From the NCBI GenBank assembly GCA_911728435.2, contig OU452200.1, positions 1,798,001 through 1,862,000 on the forward strand: 64,000 bases of DNA, read 5' to 3'. Below, in pieces: positions 36,301 through 47,500 of the stretch (its first letter is position 1; each line of letters begins with the position of its first letter). The notes under the pieces were generated by a model, which did not search any database, was not told the DNA's origin, and was given only the letters and a program-made list of their open reading frames with translations. The position numbers and the translations under genes were made by a program. The DNA comes from Apoderus coryli (taxonomy: Eukaryota > Arthropoda > Insecta > Coleoptera > Attelabidae).

Positions 36301-39300
36301 ATAAGACATTTCCAGGTCGTGTACCTCTCGTTTCCGTGATCAGAATTGACCCCCTAGATCGGCTAATTAACCTTTAGATTTCTTTTGATGGAGTTATTTG
36401 AAGTCAACTGTATATGTCAACAAACCCACATCAACTCGTGCATTAAAAGAGGAAATTCAACGCTGCATCAACAAAATGCAATCACATTTATGCAGAATGG
36501 TCATGGAAAATTTGTAGCCTCCATCAAACTAGGCAGCCGGTTTATTGATGCTTACTTTTATCGGTGGTTTATTCGTGATATTTGCGACCAAAAAATTCAT
36601 CGCAATATCTTCACAATTCATGTTGTTATCCACCCAATCTCTAACACTAGATGGCAATTGTGTTGTATACAAATAACTCCAATATTTATGTAAAAATGCT
36701 GCACCAGTCAATACCATCGATATTTCATTCGTCCACTCCGATTCATATTTCCAGGAATCGGTCACATTGTCCCATATGTGAGTCCTGGATGGAAAACCTA
36801 AAAAACAAAGTTTTAACTCCTAATAAAGTGATCTTTATTTATTTTTTAGTCGCTTAATTCTTGTCTGTATGAAAATACAGAAATCTTACCGACAATTCGA
36901 TCTGGAAACTCTCGCCACACTTCAAACGCAAACTCTATTTCGTCTGAAGTTAACATCACAATATCATCGTCAATATGTAAAACAGCTTCAGTTTCAATTT
37001 CTTTAAACGGATAAAATCTGTTTGATAACACGTTGGCTTTCGTTTTTATCACGTTAATTGATTTTTGGATTCGAGGAAATTGTGACACTAAAAAAGAATA
37101 AGAAATTTTCAACTGCAGAACCCTTACAACAATTAATTCAGTTACGCATTAGTCTCGCCGCGGCCTGCGTTTGTTTTATCGAATAAAGTTTTAGAGTTAC
37201 AAAAAGCTGCTCCAAGCCTGGCTCGCCGTTCCGTTTATGAGTATTAGCAACGCTTCAAAAGTTGTGAGATGGGAAACTCAAAAATGTTCAGTTGTTTGAC
37301 CAGGAGAGCAAACGAATTGGCTAGGATCAGGGGTTAGAGATATCAAGGACAATTTTACTTGCATGCATCGAAGACTACATTGAAGCATTTTGTTCTTGGG
37401 TTATCGAGTGACCGAAATGTACACTTTTGTACGAAATTTCAGAAAAAAAGTGTAAATTTACAAACTTTTTGCGAAATTTCACAAAAAAAAAAAGGAATAA
37501 CGAAAATGTACACTTTGTTACCAAATTTCGCTAGAAAGAGTAAATTTACAAACTTTTTACGAATTTCACAAAAAAAAGTGTAAATTTATATATTATTTAT
37601 AATATCGTAAAAACGTTGTAAATTTCCTTTTTTTTTTGTGAAATTCGTTAAAAGTAAATTTACACTTTTTATAAAATGTACACTTTCTTACCAAATTTCG
37701 CTAGAAAGTTTAAATTTACAAACTTTTTACCATATTTCACAAAAAAAGAGTAAATTTACAAATTTTGTACGATATTTCGTGGAAAATGTGTGAATAACGA
37801 AAATGTACACTTTCTTACCAAATTTCACTAGAAAGTTTAAATTTACAAACTTTTTACGAATTTCACAAAAAAGTGTAAATTTACAAACTTTTTACAAAAT
37901 TTTACAAAAAAAGAGTAAATTTACAAAGTTTTTAAGAATTTCACAAAAAAGTGTAAATTTACAACATTTTTACGATATTTCGTGGAAAATGTGTGAATAA
38001 CGAAAATATACACTTTTTTACGAAATTTCGCTAAAATGTGTAAATTTACAAACTTTTTAAGAATTTCACAAAAAAGTGTAAATTTACAACATTTTTACGA
38101 TATTTCGTGGAAAATGTGTGAATAACGAAAATATACACTTTTTTACGAAATTTCGCTAGAAAGTTTAAATTTACAAACTTTTTACGAATTTTCGTGTGAA
38201 AATCTGTGAATAGCGAAAATATACACTTTTTTACGAAATTTCGCTAAAATGTGTAAATTTAGAAAATTTTTACGAATTACACAAAAAAGTGTAAGTTTAC
38301 AAACTTGTTACGAAATTTTACAAAAAAAGAGTAAATTTACAAACTTTTTAAGAATTTCACAAAAAAGTGTAATTTTACCACATTTTTACGATATTTCGTG
38401 GAAAATGTGTGAATAACGAAAATGTACACTTTTTTTTGATTTCTATACTCTGTTTTTTTTTTGGCTACTTACTAGGTGGTGGATTCTTTTTCTGATTGTT
38501 CCATACCACCACAATTTTTGTTAAACTGGGAATTTTTGATAATCGTTCAATTAATGTGAACAAGCTCTCCAATCGGTCATACGTCAGTATAACAGCTGTG
38601 AAACCAATATTTTTCGGCGCTGTTATAGGGAAAAATAACGGATTTGTGTTTATCTGCAAAAAGAATATGACGATGTCATACATATAGCACCACGTTGGGC
38701 CCCAATATGTATGTGAAAGCTAAACTAATAGGTTATTTACTAACAACAGTACATACTACAATTATTAAAAAATTAAGTTTAATTACCTCTTCAGGTGTCA
38801 GATTTAATTCATCATACGTCCTTGCCCAATGCGGGTACACCCTGTCCTGTATAATATCCAAACAACTTAACGTGATTTTCTCAATGCTACTAAAATATGT
38901 ATTATAAAGAAAATGCACAGTTTTCCGCATCTGCTTGATTCGCTTGTCCGATATAGAATTTAAAACGTCCATTAAACTATCCAAACTGCGTTCCATTAAA
39001 AATATAGCTGCATGATTCCAATCAATCACATTTTTAAATGGCATTACATGGCCTAGAAAAACACCCATTAGCGGTCTGAATTACGTGTTTTAACGATTAA
39101 AATACCATCAATAACTATCACCGGTATACAGTTAGCTGCCATCGCCTCCAAAAGCACAAATTGTCCCATCCGTTCCCCACGAAATACCAAACAAAAAGTC
39201 GCTTCTCGCAATATCTGTGGATATAAATACCGTTTACCACTCATGACATCACATCTGGCCGTGTAATTATGATTATGACATGCATCTAGTATCAACAAAT

Positions 39301-40600
39301 CATGAATGTAATGATAAGAGAGTTTCTGTAACTCCCCCAAGTAGTATGGATCGATGTTGAGTTGGGACGAGACTACAATCCAAGATCTGGAAACGAAATA
39401 TGTATCTACAAGGTGTCAAAGATAATGTAAAAAGATCTCCATGGTCAGTGCAGATTCTAAGGTTTTGTGAAGCAACAAAAATAACAATTCATGTACTTAA
39501 AAACGTTTCCCTTTAACATAGATAATGTCTGTTTATCTAGATGGTTGTTATTATTTAAAAGAGGGTACTTAATTGGATCTAAAAACGATGTACGAACTAT
39601 AATCGAGACTAGAACGGCTAAATTCAGTTCAGTTACTTCTGTAAATGTAGCGATGAAGACAGTGAGAAGAGTCAATGTTCCTTAAATATCACTTTTTATT
39701 AAGATTACGACAACTTCAAAGCAAAAATTGGCATAAACCAACAAATATATTAAAATCCACTTACCTGTGATAATGCGTATTTCTAACTTCCCCTATATGG
39801 GCAACAGGACTATACAATGGCAAGGATATATCAAATTTATTACGAAACGTGTACGTATCAAAACCAGCAGAAGCTACAATGGCATTCCCCAAATTTAAAT
39901 CCATAAGGCTAGAGAAATCTGGTGCCATTCCCGATATCATGTTGAAAATCAGATGGTTCTCCCCATTATTCCAACTAAAAAATTTATATTTATAAATAAA
40001 AACATCAAATATTAACAATTATATCTAAGCACAACGTTTAAAAGAGACTACTTACTGTGGCAAGATGTTCAAAGCTTTAGACGTCAAATTCAACCTTAAT
40101 CGCTCCTGATTCAATGTGTCTATCGAGGGAATAAAGATACATGCCTCCTCCGGATCCGCTGTATAATATTTCGAGTCAATCACAGCTTTTAGAAGCAAAT
40201 AAAACTCCTTAGATATCTGCTCAGTTGCTGGTATACCAGTTTCGTCAACATACTTCTTTAGCGGATAGACATACACCGATATCCTGTCATGACCAGTTAA
40301 ACCGCATCGGTAAATGTTGAAGCACTCCCAATAAGTGCATTGGGAGTTGGTTGGGGTTGAAATACCCATATCGTTTGATAGCTTAACTTGTGGTAGTTTA
40401 TGTACATTGTTTAAATCGATGCGTTCACAATATTTCTTTGAATAATCACTACTAAAATTAATAAATGGCAAGCTAAAGACAATTATAACTGAAATTATCA
40501 GTAAGATAATAAAGAAATGCTTATATTTGGTGTAATAGACTGGGGAATTAGTTGAGAAATTGTATACTTTTGATATGGATGTTTTTGTAGGAACTGTCAT
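33311..40600 (-). CDS. EXT2: Exostosin-2 (heparan sulfate co-polymerase subunit), complete, 8 exons
   Basis: EXT2 pairs with EXT1 in the Golgi to extend heparan sulfate chains by adding GlcA and GlcNAc. Exons (minus): 40600-40056, 39974-39765, 39386-39106, 39052-38787, 38653-38473, 37087-36890, 36797-36556 and 33532-33311. All introns are GT-AG and all phases agree, giving 714 aa against about 718 in human. Residues 1-28 are cytosolic and about 29-49 form the type II membrane anchor. Then come [13 protein letters not shown] and the GT47 exostosin domain (about 85-400), then the GT64 domain (about 450-700). The GT64 domain includes [11 protein letters not shown], the metal-binding DDD at 534-536, [17 protein letters not shown] and [13 protein letters not shown]. 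The end [12 protein letters not shown] matches the family. There are no stops or lost key residues. Introns 5 and 7 hold tandem arrays and transposon scraps. Confidence 0.96.
33880..34290 (-). mobile_element. BEL/Pao retrotransposon pol fragment in EXT2 intron 7
   Basis: The minus strand reads [39 protein letters not shown] and [20 protein letters not shown]. This is the conserved RT/RNase H junction region of BEL/Pao elements, where RFVLS.IA..FDPLG.L.P and FCDAS..AYGA.IY are diagnostic. It lies in the same orientation as EXT2. Only about 130 codons remain. Confidence 0.85.
34310..35950. repeat. Palindrome-rich minisatellite array 1 (EXT2 intron 7)
   Basis: About 1.6 kb of roughly 38-42-bp units containing GTGTAAATTTACAAACTTTT followed by TACGAAATTTC(G/A)... 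and an A-run. Each unit carries two perfect 10-bp palindromes, GTAAATTTAC and (in many) CGAAATTTCG. A second module, TGTGTGAATAACCAAAATGT then ACAC, is interspersed. From 35284 a higher-order unit repeats with an exact 263-bp period (starts at 35284, 35547 and 35810). A unique leader (GCATCGAAGCATTTTGTTCT, 34403-34422) is shared with array 2. An end motif (CGCTTTAGTAGT) occurs at 34880 and 35990. Confidence 0.92.
36025..36512 (+). mobile_element. Internally deleted mariner-like transposase fossil in EXT2 intron 7
   Basis: The plus strand reads [20 protein letters not shown], then [16 protein letters not shown] with the first catalytic D, followed by [17 protein letters not shown] where relatives have the WPPRSCDLTPLD block. 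It then shifts frame to [20 protein letters not shown] and ends MVMENL. The segment between VNRQ and FPGR is deleted. The fossil ends only about 44 bp from the splice donor of EXT2 exon 7 (36555). Confidence 0.75.
37345..38440. repeat. Palindrome-rich minisatellite array 2 (EXT2 intron 5)
   Basis: The same unit family as array 1 in the same orientation: GTGTAAATTTACAAACTTTT, TACGAATTTCACAAAAAA and the spacer module TGTGTGAATAACGAAAAT. It is preceded by the same leader (TGCATCGAAG then CATTTTGTTCTTGGGT then CGAGTGACCGAAATGTACAC, 37362-37424), with a 12-base insertion in the leader. Apparent reading frames here encode repeats such as [14 protein letters not shown] purely as a result of the repeat period, and I do not call them genes. 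Confidence 0.92.
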
Positions 40601-41267
40601 TTTATTTTATGTCTTTGCGTTAAATACATGGCACTAAAGTATAGCACAGTTTTGTTTTTGTTAATTTGGTGTTTTAAATCACATTTTAAATATTTGTTTT
40701 TATTTTTCAAATAGATATTAAATGTTAAATGTCAAACTAAATTTAAAAAAATTAGGTTAATGATAAAGATAACCAAGTTTTGAATTGACATGTTCCGAAA
40801 TTTCTTTTTCAACTCACCTCAGTTAAACTGATGTCACTTGATCGCCTACCATTCCTTATTTTTTGCATAAGTAAAGATTAAATTAATCTTTGGTAAAAAC
40901 ATTGTCTTTATAAACAAAAGACAATGGTAAAAGTTAACTGTAATGTAACCCGCAATAAACGGAAGTGAGTGAAAACATATTATATTTTACTCGCAGAAAA
41001 ATAATTGTTTATTTTTCTGAGTTTTTACTTTACTCGAAGCATCGTCTAAAGACAATATTCGAAATTCTCAAATTTACCAAATATCACCTATTTTCACTCA
41101 CCTCACTTTATCCCAGTTCGCGAATCTCAGCCCAGCTGCTCTGAGTTTATATATACCAGGGTCTCTCAGTTTTTTTATATGTGAATTTTAACTAGGTATT
41201 TGAATTTGGAAATATTACGGATTTATATAAAACATTCAACATTTTAGTAATAATAATTATTACTCAT

Positions 41268-41520
41268 CCTACAGTAGCGCTATCTTTTTCAAAATAATTT
41301 CACTAAAACATTCCTAAATATAGGTTTCTACCAAAATACTACAGCAGTGTTATTAATTTCCTACGGTGGCGCCATCTTTACCAAAATAGAGCAACTATAG
41401 CATTCCTCAATATAGTTTTCTAGCAAAATGTAGTATTTTGTACAGTGCCCTCTTTTTCAAAATAGATGAACTAAAGTATTCCTAAATATAAATTTCTGTT
41501 TATTGCCAGTGACAATCTAA
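41268..41520. repeat. Three degenerate ~85-bp tandem units
   Basis: Each unit contains TAC(A/G)GT, a GC-richer TAGCGC or TGGCGC or TGCCC word, CATCTTT/CTTTTTC.AAAATA, then CATTCCT.AATATA and TTTCT. They start near 41268, 41357 and 41438. Confidence 0.6.
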
Positions 41521-42133
41521 TTTAAGAGGTTCATTCCAACATGTGATTAAGATTTCACCCGCCTTTTTCTATTCTGTTTGATCGCAATCGCTTCTTTGTT
41601 CTTTTGATTTTTGAGATAAAAATAAAGAATGCGGATATGGAAAGGATCGGAGGCATTATTTAACTTCCTTAAAATGCTATTTACATGGACATAAAGTTTT
41701 TTAGTCTCTCTATAGTAATATTAGTATTTCGTTTTCCAAAATTGTGTAATGTATGATTTTTTCTCAGGATTTTTTAATCTAATGCATTAGTGACATTCGA
41801 TGTACATCAAACTCAGACATCAGTTGTTTTCTCTCACCTCTCTTCTACAGACGTCCCTATTAAGAAACTTAATTCATCTTCTCTATATAAAATAAAATAG
41901 TGAGCCTGGAGAATTAGTTCAGTTCATCTATTATGTCTATTATTGAAGATTTAAAATTAAATTTCATGTAATTATGTATATTTAAACGAAATTTGTGATT
42001 TAGTGAGGCAAATTGTGTCAATTTTAAATTTCATATTATGGAAATTATTTAAACCGGTATCCAGTATGACGTATGACAGTATGACAAATTTGACTTATGT
42101 GACTTGACGTTTGAATATTTCCGCTTCCCATTT

Positions 42134-42141
42134 TTCTTTTC
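42134..42141 (+). promoter_or_regulatory. Putative TCT initiator of RpL18A
   Basis: TTCTTTTC at 42134-42141 matches the polypyrimidine TCT initiator (YYC+1TTTYN) typical of ribosomal protein genes in insects, with C+1 at 42136. It lies 25 bases before the ATG, giving a short leader that begins with a pyrimidine tract (a TOP-like start). The position is inferred from sequence only. Confidence 0.55.
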
Positions 42142-42160
42142 GTCAAAAGAAACAGCAGCC

Positions 42161-43447
42161 ATGAAAGCTAAAGGAGAGGTTGGTTTTTAAATTTTATTAT
42201 TCTTGTTAAAAAAAAGATTTTGAAACTTTATTATGAGTGAAATTAGTGTTAATTAAATGTAGTCTTTACTAATACTACATTTTAATTATCGCGGTTACGA
42301 ATTTGTCTCGAAAATGTTGTACACGTGTTTACACTATGCCTGTGTTTTCAGGATAAAATTAAGGAAATTGTTTTTCTGTTTTAGTTGAAAGAGTATGAAG
42401 TTATTGGGCGCAAGCTGCCGACAGAAAAGGAGGCCACAACTCCTTTATATAAAATGAGGATTTTCGCTCCAGATGCAATTGTAGCAAAATCAAGGTTCTG
42501 GTATTTCTTGCGTCAATTGAAAAAATTCAAGAAATCCACTGGTGAAATTGTATCGTTGAAACTCGTACCGGAAAGATCCCCAACGAAAATTAAGAATTTC
42601 GGTATCTGGTTGAGATACGATTCCAGATCGGGTACACATAACATGTACAGGGAATATCGTGATTTGAGCGTTTCTGGTGCCGTCACACAGTGTTATAGGG
42701 ATATGGGAGCGCGTCACCGAGCTAGAGCTCATGCTATCCAGGTATGTTTCCAATTTTAGCAGTACCTAATACGTGAATTATACCTTTTGGTTTAGCTCTA
42801 ATATTCTTACAGTTATAACAGATCTAACCTCATCTATTTAGTTTTATAATAAATAATAACTTTCTCTTCTAATTAATTCAAATTTGGATAAAACTTCATT
42901 GCATTGCTTGTTGGGCATTTTAGTTAAAGTGAACATCCGTGGATTGTCCAGGCAGTCTTAGCTAATGGAGCTATTTGAATATTGCTCGTTACTGTTGTAG
43001 AAATTGATTACATCATTTTATGTTAGAAGCAAAAAAGTTATTTAAAGCTCAAACAAGCATTTTGTTGGAAGTTCTCATTATTATTTTTATTTCAACCGAC
43101 TGTAATGTATACTCCTAAACATGTCCCATGTATCTAATACCTCCTTTCTAACAAATTCTCAAGATAAAGGGTATAATTAAGTATTAAGTAAATGGGCAAA
43201 TCTTACTCAAATAATTGCCAATTTCTAGAGTTTGGTTATTTCTTTGATACCATTAAAATACAGAAATATTCACTGACATTTTCTCTTCCAGATCATTAAA
43301 GTAGAACAAGTGAAGGCTGGAGACATTAGACGGCCACAAATTAAACAATTCTTGGACTCAAAGATACACTTCCCATTGCCCAAACGTATCCAATATAAAT
43401 CAATTAACAGATTCTCTGTAAGGAGACCAAGAACGTATTTCTGTTAA
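42161..43447 (+). CDS. RpL18A: Ribosomal protein L18a (eL20), complete, 3 exons
   Basis: A component of the cytosolic large ribosomal subunit. Exons are 42161-42178 (six codons, MKAKGE), 42385-42741 and 43292-43447. The introns start GTTGGT and GTATGT and end TTTTAG and CTTCCAG, and phases are consistent. The product is 176 aa, the usual length. Diagnostic stretches are [63 protein letters not shown] and [18 protein letters not shown]. The end is RRPRTYFC. A minute first exon followed by an intron is common in this family. It is divergently placed from EXT2. Confidence 0.98.
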
Positions 43448-43479
43448 AATTAATTTTAAAAAAGTGACGTTTTTAAGTT

Positions 43480-43496
43480 AATAAATACTAAATAAA
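43480..43496 (+). terminator. Polyadenylation signals of RpL18A
   Basis: AATAAA at 43480-43485 and again at 43491-43496, 33 and 44 bases after the stop codon. This gives a very short 3' UTR, as is usual for ribosomal protein genes. Confidence 0.7.
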
Positions 43497-43499
43497 ATA

Positions 43500-44521
43500 A
43501 ATTGCATTATGTTTTATTTTTCCTATTACAAACACACTTTCTATGCTTTCAAAAAGTTATTTTACATAATCATTGTTGTATATCCAGTTAGAAATAAATG
43601 TGGGGTTACTTACGGTTTTTTTAAGGCTTTGTTTATTAGCAGGAGATTCAATTAGGTGTTAATCATATTACAGAGTTTGCGCCAAATAAATTGGCACTTA
43701 TAACAGGCATCTGCTTTGTACTTTTGGGGTAATTCAGATTTTTCTATTACAATCCAATCTGAATAAAACTTTTTGGAGCTTAAACCCAAACTACCTATTA
43801 TGAGCACCGTGGAATTCTGTAAGTTTGTACCAGTGAGGAGAGGGCTGGAGAACACGAAAACTTTCATATGTAGGAAATACCATATCACATGAAAAGATAA
43901 TACAGATTAGCTGCTCGGTTAGCTTATAAATCGAAATAAAAATTACACGCAGGCAAAAACTAATTGCAAACCTAACCTACACAAATTATATTTGAAAGTC
44001 GATTTTTTGCGTAATTCCTGTTATTAACCAAAATATTAATTGCACACAACTATTAATTAGTATCATAAAGAAATAACATTTCAAGCAATAATTATTTTTT
44101 TTAATTTAAATAATGTCATTTGGACTGTTCAATTAACGTATGAAAAGCAGTAATGCCACAACACGATTTTTTTAAATAAAATCCTAATTAGTAAATTACT
44201 ATTTTACATAAATAATTTAATTGAACTAAATTATTTAAAGTTTATAAACGTTTTTAATATTAGAATTTTTGTATGATGTGTAATTCGTGTTAACCATTGT
44301 CTTTTAAAGACAATGGTGTTAACTGATAATATCCATAAACAATATTAATTTGACAACTGTCATAATAAATCCGTCACATTTTCGCAAGAAAAATCTCGTT
44401 GGCTTGAAAATTGGGAAAACAAAAACGTGTTGCCAATAAACAACATCTTTCAAATTAATTTCAATTTTTCCTGTCCAAAATTGTAACGTACATAAAATGC
44501 TTTAAAATTTAAGAAAAAATC
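43500..44521. other. Intergenic region between RpL18A and the aminopeptidase
   Basis: No supportable gene. A 25-base palindrome, ACCATTGTCTTT-T-AAAGACAATGGT, lies at 44293-44317. Related ATTGTCTTT...AAGACAATGG words occur at about 40897-40926 upstream of EXT2. The aminopeptidase promoter should lie in the last few hundred bases, but I see no clear TATA box. Confidence 0.5.
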
Positions 44522-47500
44522 ATGTCCGTATTAGGGTTTTCAAGAAGATTTAACAATATTCTACGTACCGGTTTAACGCGCGTGAGCAGTTCCCGTGGTT
44601 TCTGTTCAGATGAATGTGTAGATGAACGTGTAAGTACTTTGAAATATTTTCCACACTTTTGACATTTGTGGATATGGGTAAGGAGGATAAGTCCTAAATA
44701 TTTTTTTTAGTTATTATATTACTTGTTGGTATAATATTTTTTAAGCCAAAGTTTTTTGTTAATTTTTAGAAAGGACTTATCTTGGGTGTGTATGAAGGAG
44801 AACATGAAGAGCCAGTGTTCACAAAAGCGGCCGCCAAATTTAATGATCATCTCTCAGGGAAATTAACAGAAGTTATTAAAAAGTGAGTAATTTTCATATT
44901 TTATCTTAAGGTTTTTTTTTCATGTATACTCATAGGTATACAAGAGGTGTCAAAATGTTTGACAGGTTTTCTTTGAGTTAAAGTAACTTGATATTTTGAA
45001 GTTTTTAACTTTTTAGGCTTTTTCTTCATTAATTTTCTGATTTTAAAAAGTTTTAATCTATTTTCATTTAATAGTTTGTATTAGTTTTTGTGTATGGAAC
45101 TTTTGGTCACCATGAGTTTTCCTGGAGTCTTGCTTAACCCTGGAATGCTACACTTATTTCAGAACACGCTTCTGCTACACAGGGGTACGGGCGTATTTTT
45201 GACGTATTTTTGACAAACAAAAAATGTATTCACTTATAGGAGAATAACAACTAATTCTTTAAAAACATTTTTAACGCAAATACAATATGAAATATTCATG
45301 CGGCACACACTGAGCTAATTTTTTTTAATGTATCAAACAAATAAACTTTTTTCACACGGCACAGGTTAGTCTCGATTTTCGATCTTCCCTTCAGGGGCAA
45401 AGACCACATCTACCCATGGTTGCTTGTGGCCTAGTAGATACTTCTTCCGGCGTAGTTATCTTGACGTCTTTACATTATGGTTTCGTGGAGGTCGCGCCTC
45501 AAATTTGGTCCTTCCAAACGACTCATCATGTGCGGTCTGGCCAGTTCAAGGGCGATCTTTTTCAGCTATTCTCTCCGGTTCGTAATAATTTTTTATTTTA
45601 CAAGAAGCACGCAGAAGAATCATTGAATTATATCCCAGAATATCTAGGAAATTATAGAACAAGCATAAGCGCCAGGGACGTGTCTTTCTACCAGTAGAAT
45701 AAGTGTGACTGTGTGTTGCCTATGACCTCTCAAATACCTCTCGATAAGCTGCAGCAGTTTACCAAAAACCTGAATTGTATATTGTCATCTTCCGAATACG
45801 CATCAGAAAACTAGGTATCCTCAGTTTGATCTGTTGTAGCAAAGGTGCGAGATTGGCTTCAACGTCATGTATTTCGTCCTCTTCGGGCTTCTGCCTAAAA
45901 TTAGGTATAACTGCATCTTCCTCGTCGCTGTCACCCGATAAACTCTCTGAATCAGACTCGTAGAGAATGCGACGAATTTCTTCTATGTCTTCCGATTTTG
46001 TGAGAACGAATAACTTTTTCTGATCAGCCAAAAATCTGTATAATCACTGTAAAAAATTAACAGTTTGAAAGTAATACGGAACAAACAAACGGACCCTTTT
46101 AACTGGGGTGCCAGCTAACCCCAAATGACACATTTTCCGAAAACAAGGAATACTTGCCGCGTACTGAAACTAGTGAATCACCGGCGGTTGTTGTCCAATA
46201 AAAACCTCGAAGTAACCAATTCCTAAAGTCTGATTTCTAACGTTTGTAGGGCCGGAGGTGAAATCAAACGGGGCCATGGCAGAGTCATTAATAATTTGGA
46301 CAAGGATTTTTGGGCTGTGGCCGTTGTTGGATTGGGTAAAGAAAAATTATGTTACAACGAGATGGAAGCTATCGACGAAGGCATGGAAGCCGTCAGAGAA
46401 GCAGCTGGTATTGGGGCGCAACTCTTGAAGCGTGAATTAGTCGGTCGTATCCTCATTGAAGGTCTTGGGCATCCAGAACAAGCAGCTGAAGGTAGTGCAT
46501 TAGCTTTGTGGAGATATCAAGAGAACCGATCCCGACAACATTGGAGACCGATACCAACGTTGGAATTGTTTGATGACAGTGACGCAGAGAGTTTTCAGCG
46601 TGGTTTATTCAAAGCTGAATCACAAAATTTGGCGCGAAGATTATCTGATACACCAGCAAATCAGATGACGCCACTACATTTTGCACAGGAGGCTGTTAAT
46701 GAATTGTGTCCATGTGGTATTAAGGTAAGAATTATTATCAATTTGAGTTTTTTTTTATAATGATTGAGTGATTTTTAATAGGTGGTTGTTCACGACAAAG
46801 ACTGGATTGAACAGAAGAAGATGTGTGCGTTTTTGACTGTAGCACGAGGGTCGTGTGAACCACCAGTGTTACTGGAAATCTCGTATTGTGGGGCACCCCA
46901 GGATCAGAAACCGATTTTGATGTGTGGAAAGGGTATTACGTTTGATAGTGGTGGTCTATGCATAAAACGTTGTGAAGGTGAGGAATATTTACATTTATTT
47001 GTGGCTTGTTAACTGGGAGTTCCAAATTGTGTAAATTTGAAGGTATGGATCGATACAGAGCTGATATGGTTGGTGCTGCAGCAATAATTGCAGCTATCCG
47101 AGCTGCGTCAGCTCTTAGTTTACCATTAAACATTGAGGCTATAATACCATTGTGCGAAAATATGCCCAGTGGCATGGCAATGAAATGTGGTGATGTCGTT
47201 ATGGGTATGAATGGTAAATCGATCATGATTACCGATACCGACAATGAGGGCAGACTTATTTTGGCTGATGCACTGGTAAGTCACATAGAAATTGTCTGGT
47301 GGATATTTTTGTTACAAAGCACGATACATCTTTAGTCAAGTTAGGATGTTTGCCAATCTCAGTTCTCTCCGGGCAAATAGAGAAATTGGTAAATGGATCT
47401 CAGGATCAAAAGACGCAAGTTTTCTATAATTTAACCGACCTCGTACCTCTTAAGGTTTCTTAGATAGCAATAGAGCAGTACAGGTCCCTGAGAGCGTATG

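Larger units (their letters stand above)
40601..42160. other. Divergent intergenic region between EXT2 and RpL18A
   Basis: 1.56 kb separate the two start codons, so promoters for both genes must lie here. A stretch of degenerate tandem units occupies 41268-41520 (separate entry). TTGTCTTTA.A...AAGACAAT inverted words occur near 40900-40930. No reading frame is supportable. Confidence 0.6.

Noticed and set aside
36385..36693. 102-codon plus-strand frame
   Set aside because: Its 3' part is antisense to EXT2 exon 7, and its 5' part is the wrong frame of the mariner fossil.
34824..38000. Several open frames in the minisatellite arrays encoding [18 protein letters not shown] repeats
   Set aside because: The peptide repeat follows from the DNA repeat period; frames shift between units, and the arrays lie in introns of EXT2.
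34310..38440. CRISPR-like appearance of regularly spaced short palindromic repeats
   Set aside because: Units are contiguous and variable, there are no unique spacers of fixed length and no cas genes, and the locus is in introns of a eukaryotic gene.
45416..45697. 93-codon plus-strand frame in aminopeptidase intron 2
   Set aside because: No family resemblance and no splice sites joining it to the aminopeptidase exons; it probably lies within the piggyBac-like remnant.
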